A stretch of 64,000 nucleotides of DNA from Elymus sibiricus (Eukaryota > Streptophyta > Magnoliopsida > Poales > Poaceae). The translations under genes were made by a program, and so were the position numbers. Below the pieces are notes generated by a model. That model was not told where the DNA came from. It searched no databases and was given only the letters and a program-made list of their open reading frames with translations. The stretch spans positions 78,245,954-78,309,953 of the forward strand of contig CM077665.1 in the NCBI GenBank assembly GCA_039707655.1, given 5' to 3'. Below are positions 21,515 to 34,885 of the stretch, in pieces (the stretch's first letter is position 1; the number at the start of each line of letters is the position of its first letter).

Positions 21515-24111
21515 TATATGACTGTGACGCCCCCAATTTGAATGTACGCTAATCATACACGCAATGCGTACGACCAAGATTAGGGACTCACTGATCGATA
21601 TCACAACACAACACTAGACACAAATTAAAGTCATACAGCTTCATATTACAAGCCAGGGGCCTCGAGGGCTCGAATACAAAGCTCGACAAGCACGAGTCAA
21701 CGGAAGCAATTAATATCTGAGTACAGACATAAGTTAAACAAGTTTTGCCTTAAGAAGGCTAGCACAAACATAACAATGGATCGAACGAGGCGAGGCCTCC
21801 TGCCTGGGAACCTCCTATCCTACTGCTGGTCAGGGGCAGCCTCCACGTAGTAGAAGGCTCCTGCGGTGGTGTAGTAGTTGTCTCCGGCGTACTCCATCTC
21901 CTGGGCTCCATCGTCTGAACGCAGAATCATATCAAGGGGGAAAGAGAAAGCAAAGCAGCGGTGAGTACTCATCCAAAGTACTCGCAAGACTGACATCAGA
22001 ACTATGCTAAGTATGCATCAGTATCAAGGAATGGGGTTATATCTGGGCTGACTGCAGAAAGCAAGAATAGGGGGAAGGCTTAGTCCTATTGAAGACTAGC
22101 ATCTTCAACATCTTGCAGCTTTAGAAGAGAGTAGACTGGTATCTCATATATAGCAATATTAATGTAGTAAATTTTATTAAGTATCCACGCCTAGAGGTTC
22201 TTCCTCGACTCCCACGAGAAAGCAACCTCGGAGCCAACATTTTATTTCAAGTCGTCACTTTTGGTTATATTATCTCGGGATACAACTCCAAGTCGTCCTG
22301 TTACCGTGGACACGGCTATTCGAATAGTTAATTTCATCCCTGCAGGGGTGCACCATGTTTTCCATCATGCTTGATCACCTTTGGCCGAAAACACTTTTCT
22401 GGGTCATGCCCAACCTCGAAGATCAACACGTCGTCGCCCTACCTAGGCTCAACAGAGAGGCCAACCTGCCGGTCTAAATCCTAAGCGCGCAGGGGTCATG
22501 GGCCCACTCACCCTTTGCACTCCTGTACGATGCGTACGCGGCCGAGGTCAATCCTAGCACACTCTAATCCAAGATCTGTGCCTTCCAGACCACTCGGGCG
22601 CGCGCCGCTCCATTGCTGACGTCCGAAGAGCTTCGGCTGATACAACGACGCTGAGTACCCATAACTTCTCCCACGTGAAGGTTAGTGCGAAAAGGTCAAA
22701 TGACCAACTCAGATCAAATACCCAAACCATTAGCATTTTATTAATTGCGGTGACGAGCGCGATACACGATATGTGGTCCCGTCGCCCCGTCTCGAGGTCT
22801 TGTGGCAAGGGCCAAGAATGCCCAGCCACGCCCCGTCGTATTACACGAACACCCTCCGGTCATCCTGACCTCATCATGTATCAACAGTAAAGTAAATGTA
22901 ACCGTGTGTATATAACACCAAGGGGGAAACCCGAGGGATTAACCTCGAAGGATCCCACCTGATGTAACCGTCAAGGTGACCAGAGAGGATTCACCCTCGA
23001 TGGTCTACACTTGAGGAGTTGCACGACAGAGTCGTCGTCGGGAGTGGTGAAGGAGGAATCACCCTCGATAACCACGACCGACTAGCTGCACTACAGAGTT
23101 AGCATCATGAGTACTTCACGAGGTGTCACCCTCGGTACTCGATAGTAGCTCTGCAGAGTCATACAACTAAGGGGTGCGCGGTGAATGTGACGGGCATGGC
23201 TTCAAGTCTTCGAGTCATCGATGAAGAAGCAGGGGCAACTGGGACAACTAGGTCATAGGGGATCCATTGATCAACCTATACTAAGCAGTTGATATAACAA
23301 TAGGTATAGTAACAGTTTATCAAAAGCAGGCTATGCTTCAGAATAGGAGCTAGCTAATACAGTAGCAAAATCTAATGCAAGTATGAGAGGGAAAGAAGTG
23401 GGCGATATCGGAATGCTCAAGGGGGGTTTGCTTGCCTTGCTGCTCTGCTGCAAAGGCCTGATCGTCAATGGCGTAGTCGTACTCGGCAGCAGCGTCAGTC
23501 TCGGGGTCTACCGGTAAGAAGAGGGGGAGAAACAATAAATATAAAGCACAGATACAATCATGATGCATGACATGGCAATATGCAGAGCTAGGCATGCACT
23601 AACGCAGTACTACACGTCGCAGGCGGATCGGGAGAATATCTGACGATATTTTCCCGGGTCTCGGGCTACTACCGGACAGACGAAAATGATGGAAAAGTTT
23701 CATGTTCGTTATGATAGGAGCACGTGACAGACGAACGGACTGCGTATTCAGAACCATGGGATTTTTTTGAACAACTTTCATGTATAAAATATTTTCATCC
23801 GAGTTACGAATTATTTAATATTAATTTTTAAAGTTTTATTAATATTCAGAAATTAAAACAGATTTAATTTAATTCGAAAAGCATTTATGATGTCATCATG
23901 ACATCAGGATGACGTCACCAGTCAACAATGGGGCTGACTGGTCAAACTAACCAGTGGGCCCCACATGTCATTGACTCAGTTTTAATTAAATGTTAAACTA
24001 AATAATCAGGTTAATTAGGAGGGGTGGGACCCACCTGTCATTGACACAAGTTAACCATATTAATTAATCGGTTTAATTAAACAGGTTAATTATCAGTTAA
24101 TCTTAATCATC

Positions 24112-24172
24112 TAATTAATTAATTAATTAATTAATTAATTAATTAATTAATTAATTAATTAATTAATTAATT
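24112..24172. repeat. (AATT)n microsatellite
   Basis: About 15 uninterrupted AATT units within the D left LTR. In the right LTR the same place (32412-32480) is interrupted by other bases. Confidence 0.9.
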
Positions 24173-24302
24173 ATTTTTATTAATTTTAATTATATATTTT
24201 TTTAACGCCCTGGGGGTGGGCCCCCTTTGACATTGTCACAGGGGTGGGGTTTCACCCCACTAACCAGATCGGCCTGAGACGAGGCCGAGGCCATGGGCAC
24301 GC

Positions 24303-24437
24303 CGGGGGGGGGGGGGGGGGGGTTGCTCGCCGGAGGCTAGGTGGCGGCGGGCGGTGGCTCGCGGGGGGGGGGGGGGGGGGGTTGCTCGCCGGAGGCTAGG
24401 TGGCGGCGGGCGGTGGCTCACGGGGGGGGGGGGGGGG
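24303..24437. repeat. Poly-G tracts with tandem duplication
   Basis: Runs of G up to about 20 bases alternate with two copies of TTGCTCGCCGGAGGCTAGG-containing sequence. The right LTR has only one equivalent block. The run lengths may not be exact, because such tracts are error-prone in sequencing. Confidence 0.7.
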
Positions 24438-25325
24438 CGAGGGGCGACACGGTGGCGCCGTGTGGCCGGGGCGGAGCGGCTGCGGGCGTGCGGGGCAACG
24501 ACCAGCGGCGGCGATGGCTGGCGGGAGCGGGCGAGCAGTAGCAGGGAAGCAGGGCACGGTGGCGACAGGCGGCGGGCAGAGGCGAACGCGGGCGAGCACG
24601 CGCGGAGCCGCGGCGGCAGGGCGGAGGCCGATGCAGGGAGCGACGAGGGGGGGCGAAGCCTACGGCGGGGCGACGTCGACTAGAGGCGGAGTGGACAGCG
24701 GGAGCGCGGGCGGGCGGTCGCGGGGCGAGCGGGGAGGAAGGAGGGGGGAAAGGGCCCCAGAGCTCACATCGGCGAGCAGGGACAGGCAGCGGGCTCGAGG
24801 GGGCGGCGAGGCGTCGCGGAGGGGGCGCAGGGGTGCCGGGCGGCGACGGGGAGGCGTCGGCGTCGGGGCATCCAGGCGGGGAGGCGTGGCGGCGCGGGGC
24901 TCTCCCCCGATCCGATCTGGATCGGGGAGGGGGAGGGAAAGAGCGAGGTGGGGAGTGGGGCGAGTGGGGGTCAGGGCCGCTAGGGTTGCGGGGGGTTGAC
25001 CCCCTTGTAGTGGCTGGGGGGTTAATAATTGAGTTGGCCCCTGTTTTATTTATTTTTAAGGCACCAAAACAATTTATAAAAAAAGTGGGTTGCAAATTTA
25101 AAATAGCTTAGGGAATATTTGCAACCTAAGCATGATTTTTATCTCCTGTTTTGCAAAACTTTCAAAACCACTTTTCAAATGAATTTTGAAAATTCATTAG
25201 GAAATTTAAGTGAGGTTTGATTCCATTGATGATCAAACATGGTTTCGCAAAACATCAGCTTAATCCTCATGGTCACTGTAGCTTAAACACAAGCATCACT
25301 GTAGCACCAAATCCAGGGTGTCACA

Positions 25326-28300
25326 ACTCTCCCCTACTAAAAGAAATTCTGGTCCCGAGAATTAAGAGGTAGAAGAAAGGGGGAAAGGTCTGGTTACGAA
25401 ATTCTAACGAGTCTTCTAGTTCTTGGTTGCTCTTCTAGAAGAAGTTGATCCCTTTCGTTGATGTATTCATTTTTCTGCTTCCGGTCATCATGATGAAGTC
25501 GTCATCCTTTCTTCGGGGTCTTCATCGTCCTACGAATGCGATTAGAGGGAAAACCCTGGAAGAACGTATCCCTACAAGGTTGGGCATCTGACGGCGAACT
25601 CGGGGAAGAAGACAAGAATCATTCCTCGAGTTGTAACTCAGGGAAATCATTGAGAGCAAAAAGCTATGGTACAAAAGCTTCAAACGGGTAGGCAATCTTT
25701 CGATGCCTGATCAGAAGGTGAAAGGGGTTCAGAGCAACGAGAATAAATATTGCGTCTGATACTAGAATAGATCATCCCTTGGACGGTGGCTCGGGAATTA
25801 CATACGAAGCCAAGTGCAAGGGATACTTTAGAATCAAGGATGTACAAGAGAGTCAGGTTTCGATCCTGTGGAAATGTGGGTTATGGGCCCACCATGTGGG
25901 TTAAGAGTAGGAAGAGGGGTGACATCTTGCATGGTCAGGGTAGCAAGTCAAGTCAGAGGATAGTTTGTCATTTATTTTGGCAACAACATCGGTACCAAGT
26001 GCGGGGGACGAATAGAACCATTTTCCTGCTCGTTGAACGAGGCGGACCAATAGGCAAAGTTCTCGTCCACCGGCGGTTACCGGAATGTTATCAACAATAG
26101 TAATAGGGCCTTACTGACAGAATTGATCACCGAGGTGTTTACCTAAGCAGGGAATTACCACTGTTCAGATAAGCAAGATTACAAGAAAGGTTAAACATAC
26201 CAATGGAAAGGGAAATGTACCCAAGTATTATGAGTATACCATTCCCACAGAAAAGCAGAGCATGGTATCCATGACAGGATAGAAGTAGATAACCATTTAG
26301 GTAAAGGGGAGAGGAAATTCATGACGTTATCCATACCATGATGTTTGGATAATTGATCAAGAAATTTTTACATTGCGCTCCCAATGTTCTTGTTGACATT
26401 CGGAATACTGCAGTCATGCTTCGAGATAGCATTGACATGGTCATCAAGTAAAGGTCAGATATTGGATACACAAGGGATCCATCAGGAACGACTTATAAAA
26501 TAAGTCATACAATTTCCTCATGGAAGAAGGGCTAATCTTGTTGAACAAGATACTACAACAATAGGTCCCACGGCCAAGTGTGGTAGCCATAACATCACCT
26601 TACCGAGTCACGTAGAGACCAATGTTATACCCCTTTGAAAATACCGCAACCATCATATCTGACTGAGATTCAGATCTGGTTGGTGTCAGGATTCTTCAGA
26701 CTTAGGAGGCCCGAGAAGAAAAGGATGCAACACAGATCTATGAGATGATGTTGCAAGAATCTCGGAATGAACGATGTAAGCAAGCCTTGAATCATTAGCC
26801 AGACTGCAAGACGTATGAACACAAGGACAAGACATTGGTGCCCACATGGAAGTTTCTGGAATGGAAAGCAATCAAGTTCTGGTTGGGGACCATCATAGAG
26901 GATATCAAAGTTCCATGTGTAAGTCTGGACTAGCTCTTACGAGGAACTTATTTTTCCAAATCAAAACAATCAGTGGCTTGGCGTGCTAGGAAATACATAT
27001 GGAGTGAAGGTAGCAAATCTATCAAACCATAGAATACTTCGCACATGCAAGAATGAATTTGGAACGACTCCAGAGGAAGCGAAACAAAATTTTCTCATAA
27101 TCACGGCGGCAAAATGCACGTGAACTTAGAGAAAAACACATCTTTCATCAAACAAATTCTTCATGGGCCAGGCACAAAGATAAAGCTTTCAAGGTTTCTA
27201 ACACTAGCTTAAATGTTCATCATGAACCACGAAGGAGATGAAGATGTGGCTGATGGGCTCAGCAACAATCCGTCGAGATTTCCACAAGGATGGAATTCCA
27301 CGATTGCGTGAACAAGGTGACAGCCTTGGTCAAACCAGATGATACCACGAGGTATGCCCGAGGGAAACACCCACAATTAAACATTAATCGAATGGTGCAA
27401 CCAAAATCTGGACTAAGTAGTACGACCAACGTTAGAATGTTGATTCAACAGCCAACACACTAAGGATGGACTTATTGTTCATTAACTCAAGGTAATAGAG
27501 TTGCTATGCCATAAGTGTTGAATTTACACATCACAGTCCCTTTGTCGGTACCCCGGTTAGAACAACACGGGAACTAAGAAAAGAAAAGTGATGGCAAGAA
27601 GTATCACTATATCAAGAATTCTTAAGACGTGTGAAATCCTCACGACATTCTCGACAAAAGGTGGTAATACTCCAAGATAGAACATAGCACAAGATGGCTA
27701 ACAAGGAACTTAAGGTTCAACCGAAACAAGACTAAATCGGCGCGTGGAAGGTAGTCAAAGATGTCGTCAACGACAACACCAATTACCAAGGACAAGGATG
27801 CTACTCTCATCATGAATTTAATTGATATCCTGGAAGAGCCCAGAATGCTGATGAGGATCACGACACATTTGTCGAGAAGTCTCATGAAGATGTAATCGAT
27901 CATTGACGACATCAAGCAAAGAAATGGTGAAGCGAAAGGTTGTCGGAACCACAGATTAGAGTGCTAGCTCAGAATCGAAATTGCCTTTCAAGACAACCAA
28001 CATGATGTTGGAAGCTCAATGTAAGATGCACTATTGGAATTGTGCTTCAGGGATGAAGGACATAGATAGCATGGTCAAGCTTTAGCATGACGATGATGAT
28101 ATAGCCTAACAGCTTGGAATGGCATGATCGAGTACAAACTCATAAGCAAAGAAGATTACTAAGAGTTGTTGAATCGCAATGCGGACTTGATTCAATTATC
28201 GGTGTCCTTGAGTGTCCAACAACTCAGAACACGAGGAAACTAGAATCAGTGAAGGAAAACATAGCTGATGGGGAGCTTATAAGAAGCTATGTAGCTCCAT

Positions 28301-29771
28301 GATTTTCTCGAGATACCAGAGGTAATACTTGGATGTAGATAAGAATTAAAGCTTGGACCGATGTATTGATCTGCAGAAGACAAGTTCTTAAACTGGTCTA
28401 AAAATGGGATCAAAGAAGAACAATCATGGTCAGAACCACGGTTGTAAAGTATCAATTCACATATACAAGGTCAAAACATACAAAGAGAAAGATTATTGTT
28501 ACGAGAAGCTCCTATGATAAGATCAACATCGTTTCCATGGGCATGAACACAAGGTACGAGGTCGACTCCCACTTCATCAATGCATCACCTTCCATTTACT
28601 CCTCGCTTTCGATGAGGTTGTAGCTTTGAAAGATTATCCGACAAAACACCAGAAGAGTAGAACTCGTGAAAACTCTTGAGTTCACACGAATTAAGGAAGG
28701 CATAGGTTCAACCCATCGGGGCATCTTAGGAACATATACCACAAGCTTCAAGAGTAATTAACACATGTTTGACAATAGAGCATGGCTGACAAAAGCATAG
28801 GATACAACTTATCAGAGGGAGAAGACACAATTTAACAATGGCATCATGTATCAGGGGAAGAACTCACAAGGATTTTGAATGTGAAGAATGCTGTCAGATA
28901 AACCCAACAATGGTTTTGGCGTCCCACAAAGGAATCTGACGTGAGTATCGGAACCCAATCAGTGGAAGAAAGAATGCAAGGCATTAGATTATAGAACATC
29001 TAATTAAATCGATGCTTAAAATAACCAAGGAATTAAGGTTCCTCAATTGGTGTATCAGAATCAGATGCTCCGATCAAATACAAGTAAGCTGAATGGATTT
29101 AGATGGAAAATCAATCAAAGTTGATTTGTCGAGAACCAACTCATATTTGGAAAAACGTCTGAGCCGGACAGATAATTTATGAGAAACAACTGATGACTGC
29201 GTGCATCCACAGACAGGTTGAATCAATAAAATCGAAAGACAATCAAAAAGGATTTAAAGAATATTGCTAGACATATGGAATTAACCATAATGCAAGCATA
29301 TGAGAAAGGTCAAGAGCAAAAGGCTACTGAGGATTTCGGAAGATCGAATAGCACTTCGAAGGATTTTGTGAGACCCATGACAACTGAGGACGAACGAATC
29401 CCCGGTAAGCATAGGGGGTCAATGGTAGAAGGAATAGCAAGAGCGATGAACACAAGTTCTTGAGAGAACGTCGGATAGTATCTTCGGAGTCTTCTGATGA
29501 ATCAAACCATCATCTGGAATGAGGGGCTCTCCGGGAGGAAGAAGTTATGAGAACCTAGAGTAAGAGTTAGCAAAATCTTTAACCCGAAAGAGAAGAGAGA
29601 TCAGAACCCAGAGTATAGACGAGGAATAAAAGATCCTAATACCACCCGATTGAGCTGTGGGCCCATAAGCCACACAACTATGTTAGTAAAAGTTTTTCAA
29701 TGACTAGACTCAACTTCGTTCAAGGAGTTGGAAAGGGGGCTACCTACAGGCAGTCGGCTCTGATACCAACT
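25326..29771 (-). other. Internal region of D, decayed
   Basis: 4446 bp between the LTRs. At 25326-25337 the minus strand reads GTAGGGGAGAGT, the polypurine tract. At 29756-29768 the minus strand reads TGGTATCAGAGCC, the initiator-Met-type primer site 3 bp from the right LTR. No ORF above about 100 codons exists in between. A weak RT-like trace is noted separately. The rest is saturated with stops in all frames. Confidence 0.8.
27640..27915 (-). pseudogene. Possible reverse-transcriptase trace in D
   Basis: The minus-strand frame contains IDYIFMRLLDKCVVILISIL. Its spacing resembles the segment leading into the Gypsy RT catalytic box, but the two catalytic Asp residues are not present. The rest of the frame is not clearly similar to RT. 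The element position and strand agree with a pol remnant. It could be chance. Confidence 0.3.
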
Positions 29772-32700
29772 TGTGACGCCCCTAATTTGACCGTACGCTA
29801 ATCATACACACAATGCGTACGACCAAGATTAGGGACTCACTGATCGATATCACAACACAACACTAGACACAAATAAAAGTCATACAGCTTCATATTACAA
29901 GCCAAGGGCCTCAAGGGCTCGAATACAAAGCTCGACAAGCACGAGTCAGCGGAAGCAATTAATATCTGAGTACAGACATAAGTTAAACAAGTTTTGCCTT
30001 AAGAAGGCTAGCACAAACATAACAACGGTTCGAACGAGGCGAGGCCTCCTGCCTGGAAACCTCCTATCCTACTGCTAGTCGGGGGCAGCCTCCACGTAGT
30101 AGAAGGCTCATGCGGTGGTGTAGTAGTCCTCTCCGGCGTACTCCATCTCCTGGGCTCCATCGTCTGAACGCAGAATCGTATCGAGGGGGGAAAGAGAAAG
30201 CAAAGCAGCGGTGAGTACTCATCCAAAGTACTCGCAAGACTGACATCAGAACTATGCTAAGTATGCATCAGTATCAAGGAATGGGGTTATATCTGGGCTG
30301 ACTGCAGAAAGCAAGAATAGGGGAAGGCCTAGTCCTATCGAAGACTAGCATCTTCAGCATCTTGCAGCATTAGAAGAGAGTAGACTAGTATCTCATATAT
30401 AGCAATATTAATGTAGCAAATTTCATTAAGTATCCATGCCCAGAGGTTCTTTCTCGACTCCCGCGAGAAAGCAACCTCGGAGCCAACATTTTATTTCAAG
30501 TCATCACTTTTAGTTATATTAGCTCGGGATACAACTCCAAGTCGTCCTGTTACCATGGACACGGCTATTCGAATAGTTAATTTCATCCCTGCAGGGGTGC
30601 ACCACGTTTTCCATCACGCTTGATCACCTTTGTCCGGACACACTTTTCTGGGTCATGCCCGACCTCAAAGATCAACACGTCGTCGCCCTACCTAGGCTCA
30701 ATAGAGAGGCGAGCCTGCCGGTCTAAATCCTAAGCGCGCTGGGGTCATGGGCCCACTCACCCTTTGCACTCATGCACGATGCGTACGCGGCCGAGGTCAG
30801 TCCTAGCACACTCTAATCCAAGATTTGTGCCTTCCAGACCACTCGGGCGCGCGCCACTCCATTGCTGACGTCCGAAGAGCTTCGGCTGATACAACGACGC
30901 TAAGTACCCATAACTTCTCCCACATGAAGGTTAGTGCGAAAAGGTCAAATGACCAACTCAGATCAAATACCCAAACCATTAGCATTTTATTAATTGCGGT
31001 GACGAGCGCGATACACGATATGTGGTCCCGTCGCCCCGTCTCGAGGTCTTGTGGCAAGGGCCAAGAATGCCCAGCCATGCCCCGTCGTATTACACCAACA
31101 CCCTCCGGTCATCCTGACCTCATCATGTATCCTCCGGTCATCCTGACCTCATCATGTATCAACAGTAAAGTAAATGTAACCGTGTGTATATAACACCAAG
31201 GGGGAACCCCGAGTGATTAACCTCGAAGGATCCCACCTGATGTAACCGTCTAGGTGACCAGAGAGGATTCACCCTCGATGGTCTACACTTGAGGAGTTGC
31301 ACGACAGAGTCATCGTTGGGAGTGGTGAAGGAGGAATCACCCTCGATAACCATGACCGACTAGCTGCACGACAGAGTTAGCATCATGAGTACTTCATGAG
31401 GTGTCACCCTCGGTACTCGATAGTAGCTCTGCAGAGTCGTACAACTAAGGGGTGTGCGGTGAATGTGACGGGCATGGCTTGTCGGTCGGTTGACCGAGTC
31501 TTCAAGTCTTCGAGTCGTCGATGAAGAAGCAGGGGCAACTGGGATTACGAGGTCACAGGGGAAACATTGATCAACCTATACTTAGCAGTTGATATAACAG
31601 TAGGTATAGTAATAGTTTATCAAAAGCTGGCTATGCATCAGAATAGGAGCTAGCTAATACAGTAGCAAAATCTAATGCAAGTATGAGAGGGAAAGAAGTG
31701 GGCGATATCGGAATGCTCAAGGGGGGTTTGCTTTCCTTGCTGCTCTGCTGCAAAGGCCTGATCGTCAACGGCGTAGTCGTACCTGGCAGCAGCGTCAGTC
31801 TCGAGGTCTATCGGTAAGAAGAGGGGGGAGAAACAATAAATATAAAACACAGATACAATCATGATGCATGACATGGCAATATGCAGAGCTAGGCATGCAC
31901 TAATGCAGTACTACACGTCGCAGGCGGATCGGGAGAATATCTGACGATATTTTCCCGGGTCTCGGGCTACTACCGGACAGACAAAAACGATGGAAAAGTT
32001 CCATGTTCGTTATGATAGGAGCACGTGAGAGACGAACGGACTGCGTATTCACAACCATGGGATTTTTCTGAACAACTTTCATGTATAAAATATTTTCATT
32101 CGAGTTACGGATTATTTAATATTAATTTTAAAAGTTTTATTAATATTCAGAAATTAAAACAGATTTAATTTAATTCGAAAAGCATTTATGATGTCATCAT
32201 GACATCAGGATGACGTCACCAGTCAACAGTGGGGCTGACTGGTCACACTGACCAGTGGGCCCCACATGTCATTGACTTAGTTTTAATTAAATGTTAAACT
32301 AAATAATCAGGTTAATTAGGTGGGGTGGGACCCACCTGTCATTGACACAAGTTAACCATATTAATTAATAGGTTTAATTAAAGAGGTTAATTATCAGTTA
32401 ATCTTAATCATCTATTTAATTAATTAATTACCGAATTAATTAATTCATTAATTAATTATTTAATTAATTCATTCAGTAATTAATTATTTTTATTATTTTT
32501 AATTATATTTTTTTTAAAACGCCCTGGGGGTGGGCCCCCTCTCACATTGTCACAGGGGTGGGGTTAGTGGGGTTTCACCCCACTAACCAGATCGGCCTGA
32601 GACGAGGCCGAGGCCATGGGCACGCCGGCGGGGGGGGGGGGGGGGGGGGGGTTTGCTCGCCGGCGGCTAGGCGGCGGCTGGCGGAGCTGGCCGCGGGCAG

Positions 32701-33859
32701 TGGCTCGCGCGGGGGGGGGCTGCGAGGGGCGACGCGGTGGCGCCGTGTGGCCGGGGCGGAGCGGCTGCGGGCGTGTGGGGCAACGACCAGCGGCGGCGTT
32801 GGCTGGTGGGAGCGGGCGAGCAGCAGCAAGGGAGCAGGGCACGGCGGCAACGAGCGGCGGGCGGAGGCGAACGCGGGCGAGCGCGCGCGGAGCCGCAGCG
32901 GTAGCGGCGGCGGGGCGGAGGCCGACGCAGGGAGCCACGAGGGGGGGTGAAGCCTGCGGCGGGGCGACGGCGACTAGAGGCGGAGCGGACAGCGGGAGCG
33001 CGGGCGGGCGGTCGCGGGGCGAGCGGGGAGGAAGGAGGGGGGAAAGGGCCCTCGAAGCTCACAGCGGCGTGCAGGGACGGGCAGCGGGCTCGAGGGGGCG
33101 GCGAGGCGTCGCGGAGGGGGCGCAGGGGCGCCGGGCGGCGATGGGGAGGCGCCTCGCGCGAGGTGTCGGCGTCGGGGCGTCCAGGCGGGGAGGCGCGGCG
33201 GCGCGAGGCTCTCCCCCGATCCGATCTGGATCGGGGAGGGGGGGAAAGAGCGAGGTGGGGAGTGGGGCGAGTGGGGGTCGGGCCGCTAGGGTTGCGGGGG
33301 GTTGACCCCCTTGTAGTGGCTGGGGGCGGTTGGGCCGAGCTGGGCCGGCCAGGGGAGGGGGGGTCTTTCCCTTTTTTTATCTTTTTTAAAGCTTTACTTT
33401 TTTAAAAGCATTATGTTTTAATTAAAATGGTGACAAAAATACTTTACTAAAAATATGGCTCTTGGACCCAATAATTATAATGCAATAATTTACAGTGCCG
33501 CAAAAGTTTTGGAAACTTTTTGAATTGTTTGAAAACCTGCCAAAACAAAAAGGCATTTAATAATTGAGTTGGCCCCTGTTTTATTTATTTTAAGGCACCA
33601 ATACAATTTATAAAAAAAGTGGGTTGCAAATTTAAAATAGCTTTGGGAATATTTGCAATCTAAGCATGATTATTATCTCCTGTTTTGCAAAACTTTCAAA
33701 ACCACTTTTCAAATGAATTTTGAAAATTCATTAGGAAATTTAAGCGAGGTTTGATTCCATTGATGATCAAACATGGTTTAGCAAAACATCACCTTAATCC
33801 TCATGGTCACTGTAGCTTAAACACAAGCATCACTGTAGCACCAAATCCAGGGTGTCACA
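29772..33859 (-). repeat. 5' LTR of D (right)
   Basis: 4088 bp. Relative to the left LTR it has a 29-bp tandem duplication near 31101-31158 (CCTCCGGTCATCCTGACCTC repeated). It also has a 20-bp extra segment near 31480 containing GGTCGGTTGACCGAG, and about 230 bp at 33325-33560 with GGGCCGAGCTGGGCCGGCC. The E copy also has GGCCGGTTGACCGAG, so that segment is ancestral and was lost from the left LTR. GC-rich frames at 32558-33405 are not genes. Confidence 0.9.
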
Positions 33860-33864
33860 ATGAC

Positions 33865-34831
33865 TCATGTTCGACCTTTTGGTCGTTCGTGTTCCGAGGC
33901 TATGTCTGTACATGCTAGGATCGTCAAGTTTAACCCAAGTATTCTACATGTGTAAAACTAGCTTAGACCCATTGTATCTGAACGAAGAGTCTATCACACC
34001 CGATCATCACGAGGTGCTTCGAAACGACAAACTTTCACAACGGTGCATACTTAGGGAGGATACATTTTTCTTGAAATTAAGTGAAGGGATCATCTTATAA
34101 TGCTACCATCGTCCTAAGAAAAATAAGATGCATAAAAGATAAACATCACATGCAATCAATATATGTGACATGATATCGTCATCATCATCTTGTGCTTTTG
34201 ATCTCCATCTCCAAAGCACCGGCATGATCTTCGTCGTCACCGGCATGACACCATGATCTCCACCATCATGTCGTCATGTAGTTGTCTATGCAAACTATTG
34301 CTTCTATCAGTATTGCTAACGCATAGCGATAAAGTAAAGCAATTACACGACATTTAATGATTGACACGCAACTCATACAATAAATTAAAGACAACCCTAT
34401 GACTCATGCCGGTTGCTGTACTCATCGACATGCCAGTCGTGAAAACTATTACAAAACATGATCATCTCAAATTTTATGTGGCTGCTATGGGCAACTAGCA
34501 AGAATCGTTCTTACCTACGCAAAGCCACAACAGTGATATTCAAGTTGCCTTTTAACCTTTTACAAGGACCACTAATGTCAAATCGAATCCAACTAAAGTG
34601 GGAGAGACAGACACCCGACAACCATCTTATGCAATACAAGTTGCATGTCAGTTGGTGGAACCGGTCTCTTGTGCGAGGACAAGTAAAGTTGGTTCGGGCC
34701 GCTTCATCCCATAATACCTTAGAATTCAACTAAGACAAATATAGGTAAGCAAAACGAACATCAATGGCCACAACTTCTTTGTGTTCTACTCGTGCATATC
34801 ATCTACGCATAGACCTAACTCATGATGCCAC
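33865..34831 (-). other. Copia leader and decayed primer site of H
   Basis: Non-coding leader of H on the right of D, continuous with 21517 once D and one TSD copy are removed. Next to the LTR remnant, the minus strand reads TGGCATCATGAGTTAGGT (34814-34831). This is a degraded form of the Met-type Copia primer site. Small open frames here are not supported. Confidence 0.6.
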
Positions 34832-34885
34832 TGTTGGGGAGCGAAGCATGGAAAACAAAAAAAATCCATGCTTCTTTCCCCAACA
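34832..34885 (-). repeat. 54-bp palindromic LTR remnant of H
   Basis: Begins TGTTGGGGAGCGAAGCATGG and ends CCATGCTTCTTTCCCCAACA. The 21-bp arms match at 19 positions around a 12-bp A-rich loop. TG...CA ends, the adjacent primer site and the following I sequence mark it as the whole surviving 5' LTR. It is far shorter than the usual 1-2 kb of such Copia LTRs, so an internal deletion is likely. Confidence 0.6.

Larger units (their letters stand above)
21523..25325 (-). repeat. 3' LTR of D (left)
   Basis: 3803 bp. It includes an (AATT)n run at about 24112-24172, three poly-G tracts with a roughly 60-bp tandem duplication (24303-24437), and very GC-rich text to 25010. Compared with the right LTR it lacks about 230 bp near 25016 and the extra copies near 31130 and 31485. 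GC-rich open frames at 24341-25111 on both strands are compositional and not genes. Confidence 0.9.
21523..33859 (-). mobile_element. Element D: Gypsy retrotransposon with very long LTRs
   Basis: 12,337 bp bounded by LTRs of 3803 and 4088 bp, both TGTGACGCC...GTGTCACA, with a perfect ATGAC duplication at 21518-21522 and 33860-33864. A Met-type primer site next to the right LTR and a purine tract next to the left LTR give minus orientation. The internal 4.4 kb has no intact ORF. LTR length and primer fit chromovirus/Tekay-like Gypsy elements, which is an inference. A third LTR of the family begins at 60459. Confidence 0.9.
20392..34885 (-). mobile_element. Element H: Angela/BARE-like Copia relic, split by D
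   Basis: Minus-strand Ty1/Copia remains: gag with zinc knuckle (20392-20940), leader sequence (20941-21522 and 33865-34813), a decayed Met-type primer site and a 54-bp LTR remnant (34832-34885). Element D divides the leader with an ATGAC duplication. The leader wording and the TGTTGGGG LTR end fit the Angela/BARE group from memory. Its pol and 3' LTR are not in the window. Confidence 0.7.

Noticed and set aside
22554..22890. Matching ORFs in the D-family LTRs at 22554-22890, 30803-31193 and 61493-61783
   Set aside because: Their recurrence reflects LTR copies. They occur on both strands and start codons are not conserved.
24341..25111. Long GC-rich ORFs on both strands (also 32558-33405 and 63240-63994)
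   Set aside because: They lie inside LTRs of the D family, overlap in several frames at once, are Gly/Arg/Pro/Ala low complexity, and change with poly-G length. Composition explains them.
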